Shown piece after piece: positions 35,135 through 43,706 of a stretch of DNA of 64,000 nt. The position numbers and the translations under genes were made by a program. Below the pieces are notes generated by a model, which saw only the letters and a program-made list of their open reading frames with translations, was not told the origin of the DNA and ran no database searches. Source of the stretch: Treponema saccharophilum DSM 2985 (lineage in GTDB: Bacteria; Spirochaetota; Spirochaetia; Treponematales; Treponemataceae); assembly GCF_000255555.1 (NCBI RefSeq), contig NZ_AGRW01000052.1, positions 124,001-188,000 of the forward strand, written 5' to 3'. Position 1 is the first letter of the stretch; each line of letters starts with the position of its first letter.

Positions 35135-35638
35135 TTATTCTCCAGTTTTTTTATAATACCTGGCCGTATACTTTAATCCATCCCATTTCCTAATACTTTG
35201 TTTTGAGTATTTATATTCAAACCCCAATGACTCGCAGAATTTCTGAGATTTCTTATTTTCTTCAAAGCAACTGTAAATAAACTCTTTTCCACCGAGTTCT
35301 TCAAAAATCATTTTTAAGAGGAGCTGCATTGCCTGTTTTCCAAAACCTTTTCCCTGATACTTACTGGCAATACAGATTCCAGTATCTTCAAAAATACAAT
35401 CACCTGTGTCTACAGCTCCAAGAAAACCAATAACTTCATCAGTTTCTTCAAGGCAAATATAAAATGCAAGATTTGATTTTTGATATTCAATAGTTTTTTG
35501 TAATCTGATTTTTGCTTCTTCTATGTTCTCTACTGGTTTCCAAAGCATAAATTTTGCAAGTTCTTTATCTTGCCAGATATTATTCCACATAGAGTCCAAA
35601 TCTTCTGTTCTTGCTTTTCTTAGGATGATTTTTTCCAT
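35135..35638 (-). CDS. GNAT family N-acetyltransferase
   Basis: 167 residues from ATG 35638. GNAT fold: IILRKARTEDLDSMWNNIWQ, VIGFLGAVDTGDCIFEDTGI, the acetyl-CoA P-loop SKYQGKGFGKQAMQLLLKMI (Q-x-x-G-x-G), and SCFEENKKSQKFCESLGFEY. Similar to RimJ/RimL-type ribosomal or small-molecule acetyltransferases. No attC separates it from the HigBA genes, so they share one cassette. A longer frame upstream runs through the attC and was not accepted. Confidence 0.88.
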   Translation of the reverse strand: MEKIILRKARTEDLDSMWNNIWQDKELAKFMLWKPVENIEEAKIRLQKTIEYQKSNLAFYICLEETDEVIGFLGAVDTGDCIFEDTGICIASKYQGKGFGKQAMQLLLKMIFEELGGKEFIYSCFEENKKSQKFCESLGFEYKYSKQSIRKWDGLKYTARYYKKTGE

Positions 35639-35679
35639 TAATTTATATATTCCACTTAATAAAAAAAAATTACAAAAAG

Positions 35680-35764
35680 CAGGCCAGAGGCCTGTCGTCA
35701 TAACAATTGCTTAAACGGTGGCGCGGCTTGACCGCGACATCCGCTTTGAAGCTTTGTCATGTGC
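35680..35764 (-). repeat. attC site with 5'-cassette hairpin
   Basis: ATAACAATTGC (35700) to GTCATGTGC (35755-35763), with stem GCGCGG-CTTGA-CCGCG and ATCCGCTTTGAAGC. Adjacent hairpin CAGGCC-AGA-GGCCTG (35680-35694), perfect six-base arms. Confidence 0.8.
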
Positions 35765-35767
35765 TTA

Positions 35768-36673
35768 TTATTCAAAATTTTTATTTATAAAATCAAGGTA
35801 AGCCTTTCGATTTACTTTGTCTTTATTATTTTTATACCAGCAATATGATTCTCTTAAGCCTTCCCTTAAATTCGTAGATTCTTTTAAAAGACTTTTTTGT
35901 CTGGTGATATCTAATTTATATTCATAATTATAAAAACTAAAATAATTTCTTTGTTCAATTTCCTCATTTACATTTTTAAAAATAACATCCTTTCCGACAA
36001 CTTCATAACAAAGTTTTACCCATTCTTTAATGGAAACAGATTCTTCATTTCCAACATTAAATATTTTTTCTTCAGGATGCGTTTTTATTATTTTTTCGAT
36101 AATTTTACATAAATCTTCTATATAAAAAAATTGTAATTTCATATCTCCATTTGAAGGAATATAGAAGGGGCGATTATTTTCTGCACATTCAAATACGAAA
36201 GCTTCACGATATACATTATTTTCTGGTCCATATAAATATGGGGGTCTTATAATATATGAATCAGGTTTTACGGAACGCAAATATTCTTCTGCTTCAATTT
36301 TATTCATTCCATAATCTTTCCAGAATTTATTAAAACCAACTTTTACATTTTCCATAAATGGCTGTTCTTCTGTTTCCGGATAAACTGCACTTGAACTCAA
36401 AAAAATATAATCAGGGACATCTCCAACTGACTCATAAATTCCCTGAACATCGTTTTTATTATAAGAAGTAATATCTAGAACAATATCAAAATTATATTTT
36501 TTTAATTTATCCTGTAAATCCTTTCTATCAAGGTTGATAAGCTTAGTATTAGCTGGTTGAGGATGATTATTTCTATTCAATACGAATACTTCATACTCAT
36601 TCTTATTTGAAAAATATTCTGCTACATATTTACTTACAAAAACAGTACCACCAGTAACTAAAAGTTTTTTCAT
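35768..36673 (-). CDS. NAD-dependent epimerase/dehydratase family protein
   Basis: 301 residues from ATG 36673, preceded by TTGGAGAAAA. The Rossmann start is KKLLVTGGTVFVSKYVAEYF; the third glycine of the usual GGTGFIG is replaced (VFVS). The catalytic Ser/Thr region is IFLSSSAVYPETEE and the Tyr-x3-Lys is YGMNKIEAEEYL, followed by IIRPPYLYGPENN. It is an extended SDR, close to nucleotide-sugar epimerases. Cassette gene with its own attC; AT-rich. Confidence 0.85.
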   Translation of the reverse strand: MKKLLVTGGTVFVSKYVAEYFSNKNEYEVFVLNRNNHPQPANTKLINLDRKDLQDKLKKYNFDIVLDITSYNKNDVQGIYESVGDVPDYIFLSSSAVYPETEEQPFMENVKVGFNKFWKDYGMNKIEAEEYLRSVKPDSYIIRPPYLYGPENNVYREAFVFECAENNRPFYIPSNGDMKLQFFYIEDLCKIIEKIIKTHPEEKIFNVGNEESVSIKEWVKLCYEVVGKDVIFKNVNEEIEQRNYFSFYNYEYKLDITRQKSLLKESTNLREGLRESYCWYKNNKDKVNRKAYLDFINKNFE

Positions 36674-36683
36674 TTTTCTCCAA

Positions 36684-36767
36684 GCGCCCCAGTGCGGGCG
36701 TCCGTGTAACAATATTTTAAACCGCAGGCGGCTTGACCGCCTGTCGGCTTTGAACTTTTGTTATGTG
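36684..36767 (-). repeat. attC site with 5'-cassette hairpin
   Basis: GTGTAACAATAT (36705) to TTGTTATGTG (36759-36768), stem GCAGGCGG-CTTGA-CCGCCTG and TCGGCTTTGAAC. Adjacent hairpin GCGCCC/GGGCGT (36684-36689, 36696-36701) with one G-T pair. Confidence 0.8.
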
Positions 36768-37549
36768 TTTTTCTTTATATATTCGACAATAAAAGTTTTG
36801 TACTCATCGGCAGAATACTCTGTTTTATTGTTTATAGCAAGTTTATTCCAAAACTCATTTCTTGCATTTTGTATTATACATTTTTGATTTGTAACATCGG
36901 GTTTTCGATTCTGCATAAATTTTTTTATATTTTCTGCATATTCGCTTACAAATGAATTTTTATTTTTTTGCAATTTTCTTAAGAGTATGTATTTCTTAAA
37001 ACCTGATTTACTTAACAAGGGCGTGGAAAATGATTCTAAGTATTCTAATAAACAAATATTAGTAATAAAATCGTTTTCGTTAAAAATATTTGAAAAGAGT
37101 TTGTTTTTCATTTTTGAATCATAAGCATATAGCCACAAAAATTCTGAGATATAATCATACATTAAAAGTGGATCATTTCTTAAAACTTGGAAAAAATATT
37201 CTTCCAATACTTTTTTACAGTTTTTACGATGAATGTTTAAAGTGTCGCAAAGTATTATTAAAGAATTTCTTCTTATATCAACCGAAGAATCATATAAATG
37301 TTTTTCAAAGAATAAATAGATTTTATCATCTTCAAATTTTTTGATAATAGATTCTCTATAACTATGAGAATGTCTTACAGAATCTATTATGAAAGAAGTG
37401 AAAACTTGATATTCATCTTTAAAATATTTCTCGAAAAATATATTTAAATTTTGAATTTTTAATAAATTCTGACAAGGTTCTTTAAGATATTTATCATCCA
37501 AATATAGATAATAATTGTTTATTTTTTCTATTAATTCTTCATCATTCAT
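36761..37549 (-). CDS. hypothetical protein with HEAT-like helical repeats
   Basis: 262 residues from ATG 37549. Not recognised. The protein is almost wholly alpha-helical, with repeated helix pairs (SVDIRRNSLIILCDTLNIHR, KVLEEYFFQVLRNDPLLMYD, ITNICLLEYLESF), resembling HEAT/ARM-type scaffolds. No signal or membrane segment. It occupies its own cassette with attC sites on both sides. A protein-interaction role is the only inference allowed. Confidence 0.6.
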   Translation of the reverse strand: MNDEELIEKINNYYLYLDDKYLKEPCQNLLKIQNLNIFFEKYFKDEYQVFTSFIIDSVRHSHSYRESIIKKFEDDKIYLFFEKHLYDSSVDIRRNSLIILCDTLNIHRKNCKKVLEEYFFQVLRNDPLLMYDYISEFLWLYAYDSKMKNKLFSNIFNENDFITNICLLEYLESFSTPLLSKSGFKKYILLRKLQKNKNSFVSEYAENIKKFMQNRKPDVTNQKCIIQNARNEFWNKLAINNKTEYSADEYKTFIVEYIKKNT

Positions 37550-37560
37550 TTTTTTTCTAA

Positions 37561-37645
37561 GCACCCCAGTGTGGGCGTCCACATAACAATGAGTTAAACC
37601 GCACAGACCTTGAGCCTGTGTCGGCTTTGAACTTCTTGTTATGTG
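37561..37645 (-). repeat. attC site with 5'-cassette hairpin
   Basis: ACATAACAATGAG (37581) to TTGTTATGTG (37636-37645), nearly identical to the attC at 32571-32633 (stem ACAGACCTTGAGCCTGT). Adjacent hairpin GCACCC/GGGCGT (37561-37578) has one mismatch and one wobble. Confidence 0.8.
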
Positions 37646-37985
37646 CTATTCCTTTGTTACATAGTCTATTTCAGATTCTATTTTCTGAAGTAAATTTTTT
37701 GGAAGCTTTGAAATTTTTTCTTCTAGTCGTATCTTATCAACAACAACAATTTGATGAATCAAAGCAACAGAATCTTTAGACAGCCCAGATTCTTTTTTTA
37801 GGAAGAAATACATTTCCTTTTAATTCAGCATTTATTGTATTAGAAGTAAGAGGAATTACGACTTTTTGATTAAGCCCATTTAGATTATCTTTATCAGCCT
37901 GAATTATAATTACGGGTCGACGCATTCCTGGCTCACTTCCAAAAGGAATGCCGAAATCTAACATATAAACATCACCACGTGTCAT
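37646..37985 (-). pseudogene. MazF/PemK-type toxin, frameshifted in a run of seven A
   Basis: The first 63 residues read TRGDVYMLDFGIPFGSEPGM, RRPVIIIQADKDN and QKVVIPLTSN, typical of MazF/PemK mRNA interferases. At 37793-37799 the minus strand has seven A where six would keep the frame; the frame then ends after WAV. In the shifted frame the sequence resumes as ESGLSKDSVALIHQIVVVDK and ends IDYVTKE at 37646, a normal MazF C-terminus. So the toxin is full-length in content but inactivated by one base. It could be a true mutation, slippage at the homopolymer, or a sequencing indel. Confidence 0.75.
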
Positions 37986-38067
37986 TCTTTACACTCTCCC
38001 ATACAGTCGCTAAACTCGACTCTCTAAGCTTCTGTAAAGATTTATCTTCAGAATAGTCATCATTCAA
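37972..38067 (-). pseudogene. MazE-type antitoxin remnant
   Basis: An open frame just upstream of and overlapping the toxin by 14 bases encodes LNDDYSEDKSLQKLRESSLA and TVWESVKNDTW, a typical C-terminus of MazE/VapB-like antitoxins that wraps the toxin. No ATG or SD is found in frame; a TTG at 38067 gives only 31 residues. The N-terminal DNA-binding part seems lost or frameshifted where the Hsp70-like gene ends. Confidence 0.5.
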
Positions 38068-38090
38068 ATTTGTTAAATTTTCATGAAAAT

Positions 38091-39437
38091 TTAATCTCCA
38101 TATATTTCTTTTTGTCTATCCTCCAATTCAAATCTTAAATCAAAATCTGATTTTTCTTCTCGCATAAATGACTCCTCTCTGTCAATTCCACTAAACAAGC
38201 ATTTTCTGTTAAATTGCCATGGAAAACCTTCTATTTCTGGAAAACTAGAACGCGTTAGTTGTTCTGCAATAATCAAGCGATTATGTGGAATATTGTTTAA
38301 TTGTACAGTTTTACGTTTTAACGGTGGTATGTTAGTCTTTGAAAAAGCATAAGAATGTGAAGAAATAATCGAATGATACCAATTAAAATCTGCACCACCA
38401 CCAAAGCTGTAATATGGTATTTCTTTTCTTTTCGAATTTTGTTCTTCCATTAAGTAAGTATTTCTTTCCTTTACTTCTGCAATACCACTTGCAAATTGTA
38501 CATCAAATTCATGTGCCTTTTTTAGTTTTCTATCATTATTATGTTTTGGTTCCCAACCAAATGGCATATGCACATTATTTATTTTTAGATATTCTATACA
38601 GGAATCTCTTTTTGAATTGTATTCATTCGGATACATATATTGCAAAAGAATTTCAACTCCTAATGGCATTACATTTTGAGAATAGATCTTAGTCTTTTTT
38701 TCGCCTTCTTCTGTACGTGAAACTGCTATGCTGGCAAAATCAACCGTACCACCACCAATATCAAGAATTGTATAAATTCCTTCACCAGTTGACGGCTGTT
38801 CAATAAACCATAATGCTTCTGCATATAATTCTGGAATTGTTTGTATATTTGGAATCTCTTTTTGGCTATGTGAATCGTAATACGAAAACAAATCTCCAAT
38901 AGTCATGCCATCATTAGTTAGTACATCACTTAATTGATAAGCAACTGCAATAGCCTTGTCATAAGCTCCCTTATATTTATCAGAAAAATTATCTACAGGA
39001 CACCCCATGTTTATTGTATATTTGATATCTGTCGTCTTTAGTATTCCAGAAATCTGTTTTTTTACTTCTTTTATCAAGCATGCAAGGTAGTAAACAGAAC
39101 ACAAAAATTCAGGCTTAATATTAAAAGCAGTATTTTTTTGTAGTAATTCTTTACTTGTAAAAAGACCTTCATTAATCATGCTATATTTAAAATATTTTAA
39201 GACTTCACAATTATCGTCTTTGTGAAAATAAAGTTTGTTCTCAGTTGGATTATAATAAAGTTCTGTAGGCAGAAAATAAGACTTACTGCCACTGACTTCA
39301 AACTGTATTGGTTGTTTTACTTCGCCACCTTGATTAAAATATACTTTTGTAAAACTTGTTCCGAAATCAATACCTATAATAACAATTTTCTGAGTTTGCT
39401 GTTCAGTTCTTGAAGTAAAAACCCTTCGTAAAGCCAT
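38091..39437 (-). CDS. Hsp70/actin-fold ATPase without substrate-binding domain
   Basis: 448 residues. The nucleotide-binding core is intact: phosphate-1 IIGIDFGTSFTKVYF (residues about 19-33), phosphate-2 YTILDIGGGTVDFASIAV, adenosine motif YYSFGGGADFNWYHSI. The length covers only an actin-like ATPase domain plus a short tail (DLRFELEDRQKEIYGD); the Hsp70 substrate-binding domain and lid are absent. It starts 11 bases after the SNF2 helicase stop, so they form one unit. Function unknown; probably a nucleotide-dependent partner or switch for the helicase. Confidence 0.82.
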   Translation of the reverse strand: MALRRVFTSRTEQQTQKIVIIGIDFGTSFTKVYFNQGGEVKQPIQFEVSGSKSYFLPTELYYNPTENKLYFHKDDNCEVLKYFKYSMINEGLFTSKELLQKNTAFNIKPEFLCSVYYLACLIKEVKKQISGILKTTDIKYTINMGCPVDNFSDKYKGAYDKAIAVAYQLSDVLTNDGMTIGDLFSYYDSHSQKEIPNIQTIPELYAEALWFIEQPSTGEGIYTILDIGGGTVDFASIAVSRTEEGEKKTKIYSQNVMPLGVEILLQYMYPNEYNSKRDSCIEYLKINNVHMPFGWEPKHNNDRKLKKAHEFDVQFASGIAEVKERNTYLMEEQNSKRKEIPYYSFGGGADFNWYHSIISSHSYAFSKTNIPPLKRKTVQLNNIPHNRLIIAEQLTRSSFPEIEGFPWQFNRKCLFSGIDREESFMREEKSDFDLRFELEDRQKEIYGD

Positions 39438-39448
39438 TATAAACCTCT

Positions 39449-42400
39449 CTAATAAATTTTTATTATTCCCATTCCTATATCATTATAAGAACATCTAGCC
39501 TTTACCTTGTTGTCAATATTACGAATTTGCATTTCATAGTTTTCCTGCGCTTTTTTGATTTTACTTTCTCTAAGTTTTATACCTTTTTGCTTTGAACTAT
39601 CGGAAGATTGCATTTCAAAAATGGTTTTCCTTAAACTTTCAATTTTTCGATCTGTCATAAGTTTCAAATAGTCCTTCTGTTGTTTACACATTTCTTCGTT
39701 CTCTTGTAAGAACGAAGTTTCAAAGTTTTCAAAATCACTTCCGGAAACATCAAATATTTGTGTCATTGCATCACAAGACTTTGATGATATATTTTCTGCA
39801 TCATCTTTCCATGAAGGATTCGATTCTCCAAATGCAACAACTTTCATAATTATTTCTTCGGAAAGAAGAGGAGGCAAAACTTCTTTCGTTTCAATGTTAC
39901 ATAGATAATATTTTACTTCCTTCTTATCTTTATAACCTTCTGCAATCCATTCTTGTAATGAATAAGAATAAATTCCTTTTGGCAACCTTTCTTCCTCATC
40001 ATGCATCGTAACAGAAGAACAGCCGTAACTTGCTGTAGGATATTTTGATTTTTCCTCTGTAATCCACTTTATCAATGGATTTGAATAAGAAATTACTTCG
40101 TAATTATTACGTTTTACTTTTTCCCTTTGGGTTGAATCAAAAAGGCATAAAAGCTCTGAAGTTCCATACCTTAAAGTTGAATTCAATCCTTCCTTTCTTA
40201 AGAATTCTGAATAATTTTGAGCAGCTTCTGGCGACAAAGTTATTAAAGCAGCTTTGTTTATTGATGGAAAATCTATAAATTTAGAGCCAGGCCACATGGA
40301 CTCTAAATAGTCACGCACATAGAACATTAAATCTGTAGAATGTATAAAACGTTCTGTTTTTTTTGCTTCTTCAACATTCTGAATGAGATAGTCTTTGTAA
40401 GCAATTGATGATGATGCACTGTTTTCCAAATCTTCCAACTGATTTTTTTTCATTATAATGGTGTCAATTTTTTCATCAGCTTTTTTTAATTTTTCTTCTT
40501 CGGTTAAATCTCTATTAAGCAAATCCAAAGCAAGATTCTGAATTTCATTTCCCAATATCTCTTCTATATCGCCAATTGAGTTTTTAAAAATGTTGATTCT
40601 ATTATAAAGTCTATCTAGAACTTTATCTTCAACGCTATCAGAACAAATCATATTAAAAATATGAAGAATATCAGACTTTTGTCCAATTCGATCAATACGT
40701 CCAATTCTTTGTTCCAAGCGCATTGGATTCCATGGTAGGTCATAATTGAATTCTGTATCACAGAATTGCATATCGATACCTTCAGAACCAACTTCTGTAG
40801 AAAGCAGAATATTTATAGATGGATTATCTCTAAAGTTTTTTACTACTTCATGCTTATTTATTCCAACACCGCCCATCATGCTTATACATGAAATATTATC
40901 ATCAGCAAACTTTTGAGCCAAATATTTGATTGTTCCGCGATAAAAAGAAAAAATGATAATCTTTGTGTTTGGATTATCTTTTAGTTTTTTTAGAATAGCA
41001 TTTTTTACTGCTAAATATTTTGAATCAACCTCCATCAAACGCTTAATATCTATATTGATGTCTGAAATCGTTTTTGCTACATCAAAATCATCATTTTCTT
41101 CATCATCGTCATCTGAATAGAACCCCAAATCATCCAATAACTGTTCTTCGATATTTGTAGAATAATCATCATTATCTTTTTTGGATTTCCAATCTATAAA
41201 AGCAGCAGGCATGCAACTAGCCATTTGTCTTTGTCGTGCAATTATTTGGAATTGACAGAAAGAGTTTGCATACTCCGACGCTTCCTCAAGAGATTTTGTA
41301 ACACTATTATACAAATATTGCTCATAATCTGTTAGATGGTATGTAATTGTATAAGCATCTCTTGTTGGTCTTTTTTCAAAAGCGTCTCGTTTCCTAGTTC
41401 TTGTTAAATAAGAAGAGTAGAATACCTTTTTCAAGAATTTATTATAGTAATCAATACAAATCTCTCTATTATCAATAATGGATGGTAACTTTTCTTCAAA
41501 ATCATTTATAAAGGAATCGTCCCGATAAAAATATCCTTCTCGGATTTCTGAAATCAATTCCTCGTATTTTTCTAATGGTGCATTAGAACGAAGCAAATTA
41601 GCGATTCGAATAAAGTTTTGACTTTCGTTTAAAAGGCGATAAAAAGCATATTGGTCGTAAAATTCTTCTGGAGAAAGGATTCTTAACAGATTAAACAAAT
41701 TTTCTTCACCTGTTTGAATCGGAGTTGCAGAAAGAAGAACTAGATTTTTAGCATTGTCCCGTAATTTGGATGCTGTCTTGAAACTTGCAGTTTCTGAATT
41801 TCTAAGATAATGTGCTTCATCAATGATAACTAAATCGAATACTTCCTCTTTGTTACTAGAGGAAAGTTCTTCTAAGAAATCATCTAGCTTTGCACGTGGG
41901 GAATTATCAAAAGACTTATTTTTCTTTTCTTTATATCTAACCCCTTCAAGACTTATTATCAATGCAAAGTGTTTTTTTAGAGGTTGAGCAACAGCCTGTT
42001 GTATATTATCTAATAATTCTTGAGCCTTTATTATTTCTGACTCAATGGAAAAATAATTATACAAATCATTTTTCCATTTTTCACAAAGAACAGCAGGGCA
42101 TACGATTAAAAGCCTTCGACTGTTCTCTCTAGCAATTAATTCTTCCCAAATATACATCGATTCTATAGTTTTTCCTAAACCGACTTCATCAGCTATAAGC
42201 AATCGCCCTGTAGCTGATTCTATAAATTTCATAACTGGCTTGAACTGGTGAGGAAAAAATTCTGTTGCACTGTTATTCATTGAATAATAAATATTTGTAA
42301 TGTCACCTTTGATTCTAGCAAAAGCAAGTATTCTTCTTAATTCATTAATGCCTAAGAATTTACCGGTTTCAAACATTCCTTGTAAATCATCTTCGATAAA

Positions 42401-42556
42401 TTTTTCTAAGTATTCAGCTTTTATGTACTGGACATCTTGTTGTGAAAATCTGACTTTCCATTCTATATTGTTATTTCTTTCTCGTTTACCCTGAATTACA
42501 CCAATTTTTTTTGAGAAAGAATCAACTACATTATCTCCTACATTGAAGACATCCAT
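39449..42556 (-). CDS. SNF2/RapA-like superfamily 2 helicase-ATPase
   Basis: 1035 residues. N-terminal beta region (GDNVVDSFSKKIGVIQGKRE) that may bind nucleic acid, then motor lobe 1: Walker A LLIADEVGLGKTIESMYIWE (about residue 118), DEAH box VFDLVIIDEAHYLRNSE, motif III LVLLSATPIQTGEENLF. Lobe 2 has KIIIFSFYRGTIKYLAQKF, LLSTEVGSEGIDMQFCD and motif VI LEQRIGRIDRIGQKSDI. A long C-terminal helical region follows. It resembles RapA and DISARM DrmD-type helicases. It is the first gene after attI, hence the most recently inserted, and is expressed from the candidate Pc promoter. Confidence 0.88.
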   Translation of the reverse strand: MDVFNVGDNVVDSFSKKIGVIQGKRERNNNIEWKVRFSQQDVQYIKAEYLEKFIEDDLQGMFETGKFLGINELRRILAFARIKGDITNIYYSMNNSATEFFPHQFKPVMKFIESATGRLLIADEVGLGKTIESMYIWEELIARENSRRLLIVCPAVLCEKWKNDLYNYFSIESEIIKAQELLDNIQQAVAQPLKKHFALIISLEGVRYKEKKNKSFDNSPRAKLDDFLEELSSSNKEEVFDLVIIDEAHYLRNSETASFKTASKLRDNAKNLVLLSATPIQTGEENLFNLLRILSPEEFYDQYAFYRLLNESQNFIRIANLLRSNAPLEKYEELISEIREGYFYRDDSFINDFEEKLPSIIDNREICIDYYNKFLKKVFYSSYLTRTRKRDAFEKRPTRDAYTITYHLTDYEQYLYNSVTKSLEEASEYANSFCQFQIIARQRQMASCMPAAFIDWKSKKDNDDYSTNIEEQLLDDLGFYSDDDDEENDDFDVAKTISDINIDIKRLMEVDSKYLAVKNAILKKLKDNPNTKIIIFSFYRGTIKYLAQKFADDNISCISMMGGVGINKHEVVKNFRDNPSINILLSTEVGSEGIDMQFCDTEFNYDLPWNPMRLEQRIGRIDRIGQKSDILHIFNMICSDSVEDKVLDRLYNRINIFKNSIGDIEEILGNEIQNLALDLLNRDLTEEEKLKKADEKIDTIIMKKNQLEDLENSASSSIAYKDYLIQNVEEAKKTERFIHSTDLMFYVRDYLESMWPGSKFIDFPSINKAALITLSPEAAQNYSEFLRKEGLNSTLRYGTSELLCLFDSTQREKVKRNNYEVISYSNPLIKWITEEKSKYPTASYGCSSVTMHDEEERLPKGIYSYSLQEWIAEGYKDKKEVKYYLCNIETKEVLPPLLSEEIIMKVVAFGESNPSWKDDAENISSKSCDAMTQIFDVSGSDFENFETSFLQENEEMCKQQKDYLKLMTDRKIESLRKTIFEMQSSDSSKQKGIKLRESKIKKAQENYEMQIRNIDNKVKARCSYNDIGMGIIKIY

Positions 42557-42584
42557 TTTATTCTCCGAATTTTATGTGTATTTT

Positions 42585-42660
42585 CGTCCCACTGGGGCGT
42601 CGGTATAACAAATATTCTCCGTATCCACGGTAAACAGTTTATACTGCAAAAATGTCAGGG
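42585..42660 (-). other. attI site of the integron
   Basis: ATAACAAATATTCTCCGTAT plus CCACGGTAAA (42605-42634) next to the integrase remnant, with core GTTATACC on the minus strand at the junction with the first cassette. A hairpin (GTCCC-ACT-GGGGC, 42586-42598) is again present in the cassette leader. A diverged copy occurs at 43707-43736. Confidence 0.6.
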
Positions 42661-42688
42661 TAAGCTGAACCGTAAATATCTTAAGCCT

Positions 42689-42718
42689 ATAATAACATGC
42701 TTTTATGCTTTGCCGCAA
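42689..42718 (-). promoter_or_regulatory. candidate Pc promoter reading into the cassettes
   Basis: Minus strand TTGCGG (42718-42713) and TTATTA/TATTAT (42695-42689) with 17-18 base spacing, between the integrase remnant and attI, oriented towards the cassette genes. Confidence 0.5.
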
Positions 42719-42741
42719 TTTTTACACGGATACATGTAAAA

Positions 42742-43146
42742 TCAAAGTCTGTCCAGGGGACTCAGTACTCCGCCGGCACCGCGGTTCAGTACATGAGTGT
42801 AAATCATGGTGGTGCTTACGTCGCTGTGGCCGAGGAGCTCCTGAGTCGTGCGGATGTCGTAGCCTGATTCAAGCAGGTGAGTAGCAAATGAATGACGGAA
42901 TGTGTGGCAACTTGCGTTTTTGTTGATGCCGGCTTCAAGAATCGCATTTTTTGCGGCGCGCTGGACCAAAGATTCATCAATATGAAATCTTCCTTCTTCT
43001 TTTGTCAGTTCGTTTTTCCAGCGGTTTTTCTGAGGAAAGAGCCACTGCCATTTCAATTCGTTACAACCGTGCGGATATTTTGCTCCGAGAGCTTCTGGCA
43101 TAGCGACTTTGCCCCAGCCTTCTGCCAAGTCTTTTTCGTGAAGTTT
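42742..43146 (-). pseudogene. intI: integron integrase IntI, N-terminally truncated
   Basis: The open frame from 43146 encodes about the last 134 residues of an IntI tyrosine recombinase: [30 protein letters not shown] (the IntI-specific insert region), then [20 protein letters not shown] with the catalytic His-x-x-Arg, [20 protein letters not shown] with His and the Tyr nucleophile. The N-terminal DNA-binding domain and the first catalytic Arg are missing; the frame ends at a stop exactly where a half attC begins. It cannot be active. It points in the same direction as the cassettes, the reverse of most integrons. Confidence 0.85.
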
Positions 43147-43148
43147 TT

Positions 43149-43173
43149 ATCCGCTTTGAAGCTTTGTTATGTG
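43149..43173 (-). repeat. half attC fused to the integrase remnant
   Basis: ATCCGCTTTGAAGCTTTGTT followed by ATGTG matches the right half of the attC at 35699-35764. No left half is present; integrase coding sequence starts instead. It marks a deletion or recombination joint. Confidence 0.7.
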
Positions 43174-43286
43174 TTAATTCTTTAATTGTAGTTGTATTTT
43201 TGTCTTTTTATTCTAAAAGTTCAAAAAATATGAGAGTTGAAATGAATTGTTCGACTTTGCAATTGGCTTGAACTATTTTCCACAGT

Positions 43287-43667
43287 CTATAATTCGAACC
43301 ATTTTACAGTATTAGACCTTTTTAAACTTTTAAAAAATTCAATGGCAATTTCATAAGCTTGTTCTACGGAAATGACCAAGTCTTTTGATATTTCTGTCTC
43401 GGATGTTTCCGAACCTATATTGAAAATTATAAAATCGTCCTTGAAATCATTATTTTCAGAATACGCATAATATCCACATTCGTTTGTTTCATCAAAAAAA
43501 TGTACACAGGCATATTCATTTTTTATTAAAATTGTCATATATGGATAATCGGAATCTGTTCTCAATTCAAATTCATTGCTTTGAGTCTTTGACCTTGTTT
43601 TTAATGCTTCTATCAATTCTATAGAAGTATTACAATTTTTTTCCTCATAAAAATCAGTAACAAGCAT
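43287..43667 (-). CDS. Imm1-like immunity protein in a cassette
   Basis: 126 residues from ATG 43667 (GGGGAAAAAT upstream; longer frame runs through the attI-like sequence and was rejected). The C-terminal half has the pattern of immunity family Imm1: ACVHFFDETNECGYYAYSEN, FIIFNIGSETSETEISKDLV, then AYEIAIEFFKSLKRSNTVKW with the closing W-x-E-type end. Imm1 proteins neutralise polymorphic or contact-dependent toxins. No partner toxin is present, suggesting an orphan immunity cassette. Confidence 0.6.
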   Translation of the reverse strand: MLVTDFYEEKNCNTSIELIEALKTRSKTQSNEFELRTDSDYPYMTILIKNEYACVHFFDETNECGYYAYSENNDFKDDFIIFNIGSETSETEISKDLVISVEQAYEIAIEFFKSLKRSNTVKWFEL

Positions 43668-43706
43668 ATTTTTCCCCTTCCTGCGCCTCAAGCAGCAGCC
43701 GTCCTC

